A stretch of DNA of 64,000 bases from NCBI RefSeq assembly GCF_947623445.1, contig NC_135245.1:16313501-16377500 (forward strand), written 5' to 3'. The stretch's first letter is position 1. The number at the start of each line of letters is the position of its first letter. This stretch comes from Clavelina lepadiformis (lineage: Eukaryota > Chordata > Ascidiacea > Aplousobranchia > Clavelinidae). Position numbers and translations under genes: made by a program. Below are positions 1-12,617 of this stretch, in pieces. Below the pieces are notes generated by a model. It saw nothing but the letters and a program-made list of their open reading frames with translations, had not been told where the DNA came from and searched no databases.

Positions 1-962
1 CGTCAACGTACTGGTAATTAAGATGCTTTTTTACCGACATTCAACTTCTGTTATTAACGTCTTTGCATTCGTTAGGTTTTATTACATTTTGAATACTGAT
101 GAAAGTCATTGCAACTACATTCTTTGATATCAATTTCTTAATCTGAAAACAATAAGATCAATGACGCTTGGAAGTGTCTCACTGGGTTGATTTCTCAACC
201 ATGTTTCAAAACGATTGCTTTAATATAAAAAATGCTTCGACAGGGGTATGGTTAACTTTTTCACCAAACAAAGCGTCTTAGCTGCTTGTGTTGGTTACAA
301 GGCGCTGTATTGTTATTTCGCTATAGACTTTTAAGTTAAAAAGTTGAATACAATGCCATGTATAGCGGCAATAAAGGACTCTGACATGTGCAGAACTACC
401 AGACTTAAACGATAGCACAGCACATAGATTTACAACTGTGTTAAATTACCATGTCTTCAAAAGCGAAGGATAGCTAGTTAAAATAAGACTGGTTATGATA
501 GTTCGCTATTTAACACATGGCTATCTTATACACCGATATATATTGTTTCGATCTGAGTAGACTTCTTTTGTTAACAGAGCTAGTGAAAGGCGGAAAAGCA
601 ATTTCAGAAAAAAGTAAAAGTCTACCACATATATACAAAATACATATTTATACAAAACGTCGACCGATGCATAAGTAAAGTTTAACATCGGCATCGGTAC
701 GTCTCTATTGTTGATTTACCCCTATTTTTTCGGGGATGAGCTTTGTATTTATATGCATGAAAATAAGTTACGCCTTTACTTTTTGGAATAAAATGTTTTG
801 AATCTAGAACTTTGAACAACAACAAAATAAGAACGCTGACTTTCTTGTTTTTAATTGAAAAGGGAAAGGTAGATAAAAATCATGCCACAAACAAATTATT
901 GTTACACTCACAACTTTTTACACAATAGTCGTTGCAAACTACCATAGTCAATTTTTCGGGTC

Positions 963-1049
963 TAGTATACAAGTGCAGAACCACAAGATGCCTTTGTGTG
1001 CTATACCCGAGCTACTCCAATTGTCATCTGGTTGTGTACTTGTATACTA
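963..1049 (+). mobile_element. Short TIR element (MITE), family copy 1
   Basis: The ends are inverted repeats: TAGTATACAAGTGCAGAACC on the left, mirrored by GGTTGTGTACTTGTATACTA on the right, in an element of about 87 bases. The paralogous copy in unit 2 (about 17913-17984) has lost its right end. A third, unlinked copy lies upstream of L2HGDH at 35170-35264. No coding capacity. The transposase family cannot be assigned. Confidence 0.6.
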
Positions 1050-1649
1050 AACCCAATTGTTCTAAATCTTTGTATGTGTCATCTAGCATAGCAAAAAGTC
1101 TTGTTATTTGTTTTTGCATTTACAAAATAATTTTTGTGTATATTTGTTATATATATTATTTCCAGAAAATAAAACGCAAGGAATAAAAAGGCAACATAAA
1201 TTAATTATCGACTCTTATCTGAGTTACAGTTGCCGTTTTGGTTTGGGTGGTAAGATTTTTTCAATCGTTTATACTTAACCATAGAAATTGTCGTCCTACA
1301 TTAATGCTTTTTTAAATTGCAAGCTTTCTGTACATCAGCTTGTAAAGATTTCCCTTATGTGAGTACTGTATTAATTTTTTTTGAAAAATGTTGCCTAGGT
1401 ATTTTACAAAATTTTGAATCCTGCGCTTTGGTTTTATTTGATATGACTTAACAATTCGGCAAGCGATTTGCACTTTTTTCTGATTAAGATTCGCAATAAT
1501 CATAATGGTAGCTTATTCTAATAAAAGCAGATAAATACCTTGGTTTAGAAATGCGTTTGGCAAATGCTAATAACATATTTTATTAAATTTAAAGTGTGTG
1601 GTGAATTTGAGATACTAAAAGCTTAAAAAAAATATAGAAAAAGTGCAAA

Positions 1650-4600
1650 ATGTCTGAACAGTGCAAAGTTTTTTTGGGAAACCTTTCTTATGATGCAAAT
1701 GAGGATGAAGTGATGGATTTGTTTGGGAAGAATTTTTCAGTTGTAGATGTGGCCATAATCAAAGACAGAGACACTGGTAGACCTCGTGGCTTTGGATTTG
1801 TCACCTTTAGCTCTCCAGATGAAGCCCAGTCAGCAATCAAGGAATTCAATGGGACAGACTTCATGGGACGGGATCTCACTATACGGGAGGCGGAATCACG
1901 AAAAGGAGGAGGAGGTGGTGGTGGAAGAGGAGGTTATGGCCGAGGTGGCGGAGGAGGAAGACACGGTGGTGGTGGATATGGTGGACGAGGTGGAGACTAC
2001 GGAGGCGATGGATATGGTGGTGGTGGTGGTGGCAGTTATGGAGGCGGAAGATCATATGGTAAACTCACACTAACATTTATACCTATCATTTTTACCAGCA
2101 GATATCTTCAATTGCAAAACAGTGTTTTACCGTTTTGCAACCTATGAAACGGTTTGCACTAATGTATGGTCAAATGTCCTAATTAGGCGCACTCTTTTGG
2201 AAACTATCCAGTTACACATTTGCTTGGGCATCAACCTGCAATAAGTCATGCTTAGGTGAAAGGTTGTACCTACCTACACTAGTTAATAATAACATTTTTA
2301 ATAATAGCAACTACTTTTCATATAAATAACAATTTGCACTCCATTTTTGTTGCGGGCAAAAAACATCAAAGGGTATCGCAATAGTTTGCAAATAGACTGA
2401 CTCTGTGAGTATAGATGTTAACAAAAATGATTCGCTCAATCTGTTTCACTAAGCATGTGCTAAGTAAACAGACGTTGCACAACTAATTACAATGACATAC
2501 AACTGTACTTTTTGACTATTCTCCCCACATTAACTAGCTAAGAACTTAATTAGTCACTCTGATTAGTCTGAAACTATCCTTGTTTACAACCTCGTAGGGC
2601 TAATGCTATTAAGTTTCAATGCCACTTGTGGTTCAAATTAAGAATCACTGCTTTTTGTTAATAATGTGTGTTATGTATGGCAGGGGGACGGTTTCCCCTA
2701 GGAAATTGTCCATTAGTAGTCTTTGTAAACAAGATTAATTTGGATTAGCCCAACTCTTACACTCAATTTAAAAGAATTAAACAATAACGCATATAATGGT
2801 AATTTTCTGAAATCTCATCGGTGATACTGATATTTTTAAAAATATAATTGAGCTATTCTGTTAACCCTATAATTCCATCTGACATACGTCATAGCATTTT
2901 TGCTTTGGTCTGGAACAGCGTGGTCCAACTGCAGGCCCGCGGGCCAAAGTTGGCCCGCGAACTGATAGTCAGCTTTGATAGTCGCTATTGTCGAGGAAGA
3001 ACCTCGACCGCAGATGTCACATTGATCAGCATTTAATAGCTAAATTTTGAACTATTCGAATTTCAGTTCTAATATCAATGTCACATTGTTCTTCAGTTCT
3101 AATTTCACATTTTTTCAGTTCTAATTTAAAAACATTGGCCCGCAAGATAAAAAATTTTTTTGATTTTGGCCCGCGATGAAAATAAGTTGGACCACGCTGG
3201 TCTGGAAGATTCATTTACAGATGAATGTTGGAGGTTAAGATTAGCCTACCAGATCAATGCGACTAACGTTTTAAAATTTGATGGATGTGACTGCAACACC
3301 CAAAACGTTTAATAAACATTTTCAAAGCTTGTGTATTAGCAAAGCCAACAGTGATGAACAATGCCTGTTATGACATCATAATTGGTCATTTAAGCATCAT
3401 AATGTGGACAATACTTGCATATTCCAGGATTTTTCAACTAAATGAATACAGTTTAGGTTTAAATCAACTTGTTACACTTAATTTAAGAGCGCGTTGTGGT
3501 ATGCAAATTGACAGTTTAAATATAGCCTTGGAATTCTTGTAGTTCACTTATATTTAAAACCTAGTCACTAACTTGATATATACTACTGACGTTTTGCACT
3601 GGACATGGGTGGAAATAACCTGCTTCATGAAACATATTTCAAATGTAAAACAAAGCTTAACATCTAACAAGGCATCAAAGAAAAACGGAAAAAACTTTAG
3701 TCACGTAAAGAATTGGAATTTAAGTCCAAAGATTCGTCTCAAGACCGCTTACTTGACCTATGTTTTTTTCTGTACAAACTTCAAAGTGCATACCAAATCC
3801 AAGTGCACGTTATTACTTCTAACTCTGCAGAAGGTTTTTACAATCTTTTACATTTCACCAATAATATTATAACATTTAAAAAATATTTACATTGATCGTG
3901 CCACAACAAATGTCAGAAAACCAATGCGAAAAATGTTATTGGCCTAACACCAGGATCGGATCTGGAATTTTTTTAGTGGGATGTTCTAAACGTCACAATT
4001 TTTGAATATGGGGATTCATCAAGAAGTCAAGATATGGGAATTTTTTCAAGTTTTTTTGATGCAAGTTTACATTTTTTCTTTTCCCCATCCATAGTGTATA
4101 TGTCAGTGAACTAAAAATATTAGTGCTCTTTTTGAAAAGACTAAATTGTTCTGAGCCGAGCTTACTCCATTGCAAGGGTTGTGGGTTACCAAGGGGTAAC
4201 CCATGTCATTCAACACGTTGCTCGTAGGTCATTAATACTTAGCAAAAATTGAAACGTGTTCATTAAGAATACCTGAACACGTTATTCAAAAAAGTGATTT
4301 TTACATCACATCTCCCACGATGCTTTAATGCACACGGACGCATACAAGTGCAAGGCAATATCTGTATTTCACCATAGCCTTTGATGTAAGGTGTTTAAAA
4401 AAAACAGAAAATCAGGTAACGTCTCAGAAATTACGTAAAAAAACTTACTTGCAAAAAATAAAACGCAAGCAATAAAGAAGTCTACATATATGTTTGTGTG
4501 TAATATTGACATTTGAGCTGTTTTTCTTTGTTTGTGTTAGTCATTTTTTCAGCTTAGCCTGTCGACATTGGTAACAACAACAACACAAACTGTATACGCA

Positions 4601-7600
4601 ACTGCTTTCATTAATAAATTAAAGCACTCCTCGTTATAGTAAAACGACATGTTCTAGGCACGTCTAATCTTTTTTTGCTAATGGTTACTAAAAAACGATA
4701 TGAGCCACTGACACGCTTTGTGCGGGGAAATTTTTTAATTTTCATTCCCACCAAGGCATTGTTGGTAGTACCAATGTGGTTTCAATTCCAGCGGGCTGCG
4801 TTCAAACCAGATGCGAATTTTTGAAAGAGAGAAAAGAAGAAATTGGGCAATGGGCAGAGAGAAAGGCGAGAAACTGGACAGAGGAAAATATGCTTGCCTC
4901 TTGTCATTAAAACATCTTAAAAAATGCACTATGCCGCATGTTTGCATTGAAACGAACTACTGCTTGTTTTTAACCAGAAAAGTAAACAGTATTTGCCAAA
5001 ATTATTTTAATTACTGATGATGGTGTTTCAACGCCTCAACACCGCGGCTGAATCCACCTCTGCCTGAAAAAATATGATAAGGTCAGACTGCATGCAGTGA
5101 GCTTATCTTAGCGTGTTAGATGAAAGATAAGTCAACGAAAAGACATAAAAGCGATATTTTTATAATAAACGAAGTGCATTTTTTGTTTATGTATGTATGT
5201 CTTGTAAAATTAAATTCTCTTTAGGAATCTTGATATTTTTGTTGATGTTTACATAGATCTATATAGGTTTTCTTAGTCATATTTTTCAGTAAGTATTTTT
5301 CTATAACTTAGTATGTATGGTTGCTTTTAGTTGTAAAGATATACATTTTTTTCAGAAATGGTTTCATATCTTTTACACGTTTTAAAACCAGTTAAAAATC
5401 CGTTGAAAACCAAAGAACTGTTGTTGCAGATTCATTTGCAGCATTCGTGTGCCATGTGCTAATCTGTGTGGGCACGGCACACACACACACGCAAGCAATT
5501 GCTAAATGAATCTACTATTTCACCGTACATAGCTCATGCATCCTGTTGTTAAAAATAGGCGGTTAGGGTAGGAGAATGGGTATACAAAAGTTGATTTTAG
5601 CAATCTATGGTTTGTTTGGAGTTGAATTTAAATTAGGTTACTAAGCTATAACACAAGTTACATTAGGTCAACAAGAAACTGTAAAAAATAGCTTCGAACG
5701 CACGATTTTTTCCACTGAAATAGTGCAACCATCACTAAAAAACAGTCCTAGATGACTACAGCGCAGCTGCCATTAATTAGTTAGGATTTAACAATTGCGA
5801 GTAAAAAAGTTTGCAAATTTTCTTAGGCATGGTTGAATCATTTGCTTCGTTCCAACTTTATTGCGGTCCCGGCCTGGTTACTGGAGTAGTCACGTTGGCG
5901 AAGCAGAATGTTATACATTGTAATAGAGGATATTCCGTGCCATGTTGAAGTGATCGTGATAACTGAATGTTCGCGTTATCGGGTGTTGTCATTAACCGGG
6001 GTTCCATTGTATATATACATAGGCGCCTACTTAAAATATTTGGAGGGCAAAACACAAATAATATCAAAATAGTGAATAGGTTTAAAGTTAATTAAACAAA
6101 TTCAAAAACTTTAAATTTGCACATCACAGCACGTACATAAGTTAAGCATAACAGACTGATTTAGGCGTAAACTGTCTCTATTTAGTCATATTAAGCCCGA
6201 AACATGCTCGCATTGTTGTCTTATGGTGTCTCAAATGATCATTTATGATATCATAACAGGCGTTGTTTGTTCCCATCTGCTTTCCTAATACAGTAGTTTT
6301 GAAATTGTTTATTAAATGTTTGGTTTGTTGCAGATAGTTATGTTATGTTTAAAACGTTGAAATCGGCTTTATATGTAAGTCTTAACCTCCCACATTCAGT
6401 TGTAACAAATACTCCTGGCAAAATCAAAAATGCTACAATGTAAATCAAATAGAATTAAATGGCTAACTTTTGGTATCACATAATGGGAACTACTATCATA
6501 CGCATGATTACTGAATTAAGGCTGATTGCTTGAGTTAGACTAATCCAACTGAATCTGCTTTCTAAGTTAATAAGTTGTTAGTGATCATGAAAACTTGTTC
6601 GCCCAGTTCATACAGGGGCTGGTCACCCTTGCCTTGAAGTAGGCTCCCATGTAATTAGCAGTTGGCACGAGCAACACTCCTTTTCAAGGGTTATTTGCTT
6701 CTCACTTAATGCACAAAATGGATACAAATGGTTGGATTGAAAAAAAAATTAGAATTTTCGACTGCCATAAAACCATAATTTTATGTAGTGAATAGATAAT
6801 TGAATTATCAATATGAAAACATGAACAATGAAATAAATGAATGTTTTGATAGTAGTTTCACGCACAATTTTTGCTAAGCAGAAGTTAATGGCGAAAATTG
6901 AACAATACAATTTGCACATCAGAACCATGTTACGGTGATTTGGTTTGAACACTTTTTTTGCTGATATCAATGAGCTGAGTTGTTATTGTGATGTTGTAAT
7001 TTGCTTCAAGTTGCTGTTATTTTTATAATTTAGCGGATTTATACTTTCAGTATAAATTATACTTATATTTATATTATTATATTTATACTTTAATCTTTTC
7101 TGCTACCATTCACATTTTGTATGGTAATACTGTGATATCATTGTTGTTCCTTGACAAAGCAGGTTTCAAGCAGCATATGACGGATTCACCGGTATATGGT
7201 TGTTTATGATCGATGTCCAGATTAAAAAAATTTGCGTTTTTTATGGCATTCACTAGAACTTTCCTATAAAAAAATCGTCTTTTTGTCTTGTTTTTTTTGT
7301 TTAAAGGCAAACTGAAATGTTGAAAAGTTAAAAATAGGTTACATATTATAGTCGTTATTAGTTCGACTTTTATCTGACAAACATTTTTTCCAATCGTAAT
7401 TGCTTATTGTAACTTAATCGAAATCATGTGTGGTCAACAACAACTCAATTTATGGTAAAAAAATGATTATTACGTCAAATCGCAAACTGCAACATACAAA
7501 TGTGCCCGAGTGAAAATATGTTTTAATAGTTACAAAAAAGAGGGAGAGTGACATTACGAGTGCACTCAATTCTTTATGCAAGAGCAAAAGCATGAGCCAT

Positions 7601-8109
7601 GCTCTTTTTCATCGGTGAGCAACGCTCTTTTTGAAAACATTGCCCGACTGCTTGTATACACATACATATAATATATTTACATAATTATTAGGTTTTCTAC
7701 AGCAAGCATATTTTACTCTCAAGACACTACATTTAAGTAAAACAAACAATACAATAAATACAATTAAACAGTACCTTTTTAACCAGTTAAATCATTTATG
7801 AGTTGTATTTAAGCAACAATATTCAAAATCCAAAGTATACCGTTTGTTAATATAACCATGAATCATCTTTAAACTCGATTCAATCATGTGCGCTCTATAT
7901 TTTTGTTCAGTTGATGCATTCTAAAGTGTGTATCATTTTTGGCTTAAAAGTTCACAAATCTACAATGATCCGCATACACATCTTGTAGGCATTTTGTGTT
8001 AAACAGTGTGCTTTTTGTCAAATATTTTTATTAAATATATACTCCTCTAGGTGGTGGCAGTGGCGGCGGCGGTGGATATGGAAGAGATAGATATAGTGAC
8101 CGCTATTGA
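1650..8109 (+). CDS. Glycine-rich RRM RNA-binding protein (CIRBP/RBM3-like), unit 1 copy
   Basis: Two coding exons, 1650-2058 and 8051-8109, join across a 5,992-base GT/AG intron to give 155 residues. The single RRM (about residues 5-84) has RNP2 VFLGNL at 7-12 and RNP1 RGFGFVTF at 46-53, with the aromatic RNA-stacking positions present. Residues 88-155 are a Gly/Arg/Tyr tail ending GRDRYSDRY, the layout of cold-inducible RNA-binding proteins, which bind and stabilise mRNA in nucleus and cytoplasm. The ATG follows an A-rich leader, and a poly(A) signal sits 232 bases after the stop. If the exon-1 donor is not used, the frame stays open to 2147 and would give a different C-terminus. This copy keeps the conventional family sequence; the unit 2 copy does not. 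The family call is firm; the orthologue is not assigned. Confidence 0.9.
2916..3199. mobile_element. hAT-like non-autonomous element, unit 1 only
   Basis: This 284-base insertion is absent from unit 2, where the host sequence reads straight through. It is flanked by the exact 8-base duplication GTCTGGAA (2908-2915 and 3200-3207). Its ends are inverted repeats, CAGCGTGGTCCAACT and AGTTGGACCACGCTG. The inside repeats GGCCCGCG and is GC-rich against the AT-rich intron. An 8-base target duplication with CAG...CTG ends fits the hAT superfamily. It lies in the intron of the RNA-binding protein gene. Confidence 0.85.
3903..4343. other. Intron tract almost identical between duplicate units
   Basis: Against 21481-21920 this 441-base stretch shows two substitutions and one single-base indel. 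The next 190 bases show roughly 20 differences and the preceding 160 about six. It has an open frame of 60 codons on the minus strand (3993-4175), but the conservation also covers its non-coding surroundings. Recent gene conversion or constraint on an intronic element would both fit. Confidence 0.75.
5754..6340. other. Segment present in unit 1, missing from unit 2
   Basis: Unit 2 joins its equivalents of 5753 and 6341 directly (about 23932). I see no inverted ends or clear target duplication, so a deletion in unit 2 is as likely as an insertion here. No gene recognised inside. Confidence 0.6.
6966..7377. other. Segment present in unit 1, missing from unit 2
   Basis: Unit 2 lacks about 412 bases here (join near 24639). 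The segment is AT-rich with a run of TATA-type repeats at 7040-7090. No terminal repeats or coding region recognised. Confidence 0.55.
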
Positions 8110-8340
8110 TTGCCAATCCTTTGTACATATGAACCAATACCAATACGATTGAAATGCTATTCATACTTCCAGCCAACCAAGTCAACCGTTTTTTGATCAA
8201 AACAACTTCATTAACAACAATGACCTGCTCTAGACAAGCTTTGAAACTTTTGAACTTCATCGTTATGACTGATGTATATGACCTTTTGGGAAAATATTTT
8301 GTAATAGGTGTTTGTTAGATTTCAAATTCAGCACTTGTAA

Positions 8341-8346
8341 AATAAA
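8341..8346 (+). promoter_or_regulatory. Poly(A) signal of the unit 1 RNA-binding protein gene
   Basis: AATAAA lies 232 bases after the stop codon. It is conserved in unit 2 at 25553-25558. Confidence 0.6.
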
Positions 8347-9502
8347 GTGGATTGTACTGTAACATTAAACCATGTTTCAGTTGTTTATCGGAATGGACTA
8401 TTTTTGCATTTTTTTAAATGTGTGGACAACATGTAAAATTAAAAAATCTGCCAAGAAATTGCATTAAAAATAAGTATTGTAAATTCATTGAGTCTCATTA
8501 TTTAGGCAAGTGTGAACATTTAAAGAGTTTTGGGGTACAGTAATTTGTAGGATGTGTGTTCCATATTCAATCACAAGGCTGCGGCAGCAATTAACTGTTT
8601 TTATTTTAAATGAAATTTTTCTCTGGGACGCCCACTCTTGTGGATATGTTTCTACAGAACTAACCATGAAAGTGGGCTAGCATGTCATGTCCTTGGAGTA
8701 GGATGTAACTAACCAGCAGATGGCGAATGCCTATAAGTGATTAGTATTATTTTCAACTTGAGATAAGAAGATATAGGAATAATTTAATTAATGAACATTG
8801 TGTACAAATAATTGATAAAGTCGATTCCCTAAGCATCGGTCGTAAATTCAGGTCAATATACAATTATAGGCATTTGTATACCGTACGTAATATTTAAAAT
8901 CAAAACTGCTTTACTCCGTTTCTACTCGAGTACCGGGTATTATGACGTAAAAATATCGCTTGACTCATCGCAATTATTTCCATCAACAACCTTGTATTCC
9001 CAGCGTTTTTCTATGTATTCTCTTCTTGTTAGTAAGTTTTCCCTAAACCCGAGGAAAAACGAGAACCGCAATTGCAAAATTTGATCGAAAAAGAGCATTT
9101 TTACATAAGATCAATCGCTGACTTTTTTGTCAGATGGTAAAGTTACACTGCTTCAGATGGAATATTGTTTTCCCGTAATTTTTTTTACACACGTAGTTTT
9201 AATAAGTGTTTATAATGGTAGTAGTATAGTTACTCAAATAAAAGTAGGCCAGTTTCCAATTTGAATTGGTTTTACATTAAACCTAGGCCATTACACTAAC
9301 GATAATGACAATATTTACTCGAACATAGTAGACGAATACTTCAACTTTTCGCCCGTTTTTACTGGTTTGGGTTGATCAGGGTTTAAATGACGCAACGCCC
9401 TATCAGAGAAATGTGATCCGCAAACCAATTTGGCTTTATTAATGTACAGAACTGTGCCCACATGGAGATTGCTGGAGAGTGTTGATTAACTTTGTTTGAC
9501 TT

Positions 9503-10173
9503 GCAGAGGTTAATTTATCTGTCTTAACTTATGTTACGTTAACTTAATTAACCTGTTGAATTGTTATCTGACTCTATTGTTGCGTGCGGTTAAAATACGC
9601 TAACCTCTTTTCAGCCGAAAGTTTTTAATATTACAACAGAAATAATTTACAAGAAAGGGTTTTTATTGTAGGTGCTGTGCACTTTCTCAATATTACGCAT
9701 CATCAAAAACATAGTAATATCACTGCTTATAAGATGTCTATTGAGTTGCAATCACCATGGCTATCACCATGACTATCACGATGACTAGAAAGCTCATCTG
9801 TTCGCTTCCGTGATTGTGCCTCTCTGTCTGACCGCTCGCTGGTAAAAGTGCGATCTTATAAAACTTTAAGCGATGGTAATGGGGGTTACATGTAGTTGAA
9901 GCTGACACACAGATAAATAAAATCAGTATAAAGTTAAGAAGCGGGCATTTGCAATAAAGATTTCTTATCAGCACAGATGCTGGAAACAACCTGGGAACGT
10001 ACTAAAGGGAGTGTTCACACGAAGTTATTCAGAGCAAGTTTTAAATATCAAACGACAGTTGAAGTATTATCAAAAAACCAGCTCATAAACTTCAATCAAT
10101 AACTGGAAAACACTTTTCCAAGAAATGATGTAACGGTATTAAAAGATGCCACCCGTCAGACCGCTATAGACTT
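9503..10173. other. Segment present in unit 1, missing from unit 2
   Basis: About 670 bases are bounded by the short direct repeat GACTT, one copy of which remains in unit 2 (near 27375). That is compatible with a short-repeat-mediated deletion in unit 2. It contains a threefold 12-base repeat of the form ATCACCATGACT at about 9750-9785. No gene seen. Confidence 0.5.
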
Positions 10174-10798
10174 AACCTGGTGAGCAAGCGGTTGTACCAG
10201 GGTAACCTGTTCAGTGAGTGTAATGTTTCTCACATTTGAGGTCGCAGGCATAGAACAGCAACTAAAAATTTGCTTGAGACTGAGAGCCCGTCAAGGCTTG
10301 GGCTGAGACAATCGTTTTTCATTTATCATAGTCCGGAGTGCTTCCAACTGAGCATACATTTCGTCATTACATTAAATCCATTATGTTCACGACAGTTTCT
10401 TTGTGGAGACGACATAACGGCTGTCTATGCTTGTACTAGCATATGTAGGGATAAACTGGGTCAGTCTATGCGGGATTGAGACCGCAAAGATTGCCAGTAA
10501 ATTTTTATTGCAGAATTTAATTAATTAAAATTTACAAATATTGTAAATGTAGTTCTTTTCAAAATAGTTTTGTAATGAATTTTCTTGGTTAGGGAATACC
10601 CCTTGCATAAAAACATTTAATTTGAGATTTTAATAAGACTTGAAATCGACAAGACTGCTTCACCAACATATTGTAATGTTCAAGGCTGGTAAAAAGACAT
10701 ACAAAGAGTTACATTTTTGTTAAATTTTTTATCGGTTGTGATAAATGCTGGGTTGAGTTAACGTTTGCTTACCTTCTATAAGTAAAAGGGTTAAAGCC

Positions 10799-11354
10799 TG
10801 TAATGAAAATGTTGTTTATTGTACCTTAAACTGTAAGGTTGATCCACTTCACTACTATATTTGGTTGTCGAATTATATTTTGTGGGTGATGATGTATGAG
10901 TCTCACAAAGTCGTTGTTTGCTTTTCTCACCCACAGACTTAATTGTTTAGCTTGATGAATTATAATTATTGTCTTGTGAGGTTGTCTAACTTGACACTGA
11001 TCTTCTACAAATAGAGTTAACAATTGTTACACAAGCATCACATATATAGCCGACTGATTATATTGAAGCTTCTTTGAACGAATACTTTTAGATAAAACAT
11101 TGACATAGCAGAAAGAGCATAAAGACGTCGATGTTACAACGTTTATCTTAGAAGACTGTATGCATTTGACAACTGTGTATATTAATAATACTAATGTGCG
11201 CAAGATAGGAAGCCACGACATTTATGTCACAACTCAAAACAGAAAACAGGTAGTTATCGGTATGGCATTTATATCACATTTCGTAATGCCGATTTCCGTA
11301 AACAAGTATTCTATGCGGCATTCAATTTGCAAGCTATTTCATAATATCATCAGA
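10799..11354 (-). repeat. LTR of the Gypsy element (3' LTR in element orientation)
   Basis: It begins TGTAATGAAAATG on the plus strand, like the partner LTR at 14929 (TGTAATGAAATG). The two remain alignable along their length, best over the last 350 bases. A C-rich stretch just inside (about 11380) would be the purine-rich primer site on the element strand. Confidence 0.8.
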
Positions 11355-12617
11355 TAGTATCAACATATATCAACAACTCCCCCCAGAAAATCGCTTAAAA
11401 TGCAATTTTATGATCAACATAAAAGAAATTCGCGATAGGCAATTTCAGCTATAAGACCATTGAATTATATTTCAGCATCTGGTTTTCCCAGGATAGCTGT
11501 GTGAAAATTTCACTTGGAAATAAGCTTATTACAAAATCAGTTAAATACGTTTTGTTATTGACATTCAACATAGTGTATGGGCGTTAGCCTCGGGTATGTA
11601 CGTCTTTACCTTCTGAAAACAACCGCTATGTTTAAAGCATAACAAAATAACATAGAGAAATATTTCTCTACGGCATGGCTTAACCGTTAGAGATTATGGA
11701 AATTAAGCCATCATCAATTAAGCGTAATCTGAACAATAACGCTATTATAAACGTAATATCATAATGTCAGAGATTCCTACCACAGGTCCTTTTGTTACTG
11801 GCCTTTTCCTAGTGCTGGTTCGAAGAGACCTGCAGTTAACTATAGGATTGTATATTTCATAATAGTAAAAAGTGGGCACGTCCACACAGCAGTAAAGGCA
11901 TCGGTAAAATGACATGTTCGACAACGGTCAAGGCATAATCACAATTATCAGTGCTTCTGGCCGAAGGCAGAAAATACAAAGACACGTCAAACCGAGCAGA
12001 AAACAACGTAACACTCCTCCCCCTCCAATAAATTTTTCTTCGACATTACTTGAACATCAATTAGCAAAACTGGTTATAAGCTAGGTATGTGGTAATTAAA
12101 ACGAAAAAATAGAATATAATCACGAAGAAACCGCTAGTACTTCTGTTACCTAGATGAATTTGTGAATCTTGAAGAAAATTTTCGACCACGCATGCCACAG
12201 TGGGACACATAAAAAAAGGTTTACAAAACGATTCCCCAAACACAGCAAAACGGTGCACTATAGCGAAAAAAAGTATGATTATCACACTAATAAAACAAAC
12301 AATCAAGGTACAGCATTTCTATGTAAATAATGTAAACACAAACACTACATTGAAAACCAAAGCAAAATTAAAAATAACTTGTTATAAAAGAAATTCAAAC
12401 ATATGTTGACTATACCAAAACAATAAGGTGGGTTACAAATCACGCTTCATGCCAATAATACTACAAAAGGTATAAAAACGTAAGATTGATAGCTAAAATA
12501 GACGGTATATAAACCGATCCGAAATAAAATACCATCATACTTGGTAGGCCTATGTGTGAAACTGTGGTATATAAAATACAAATCATAGGAAAATAGTCAA
12601 CAACATAACATCAAGCA

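Noticed and set aside
932-1186. 84-codon plus-strand frame
   Set aside because: It runs through the MITE at 963-1049 and AT-rich DNA. The unit 2 counterpart is disrupted, and the translation is low-complexity.
3993-4175. 60-codon minus-strand frame nearly identical in both units (also 21571-21753)
   Set aside because: Only one residue differs, but the flanking non-coding bases are equally conserved, so the frame itself is not what is conserved. No motif or splice context.
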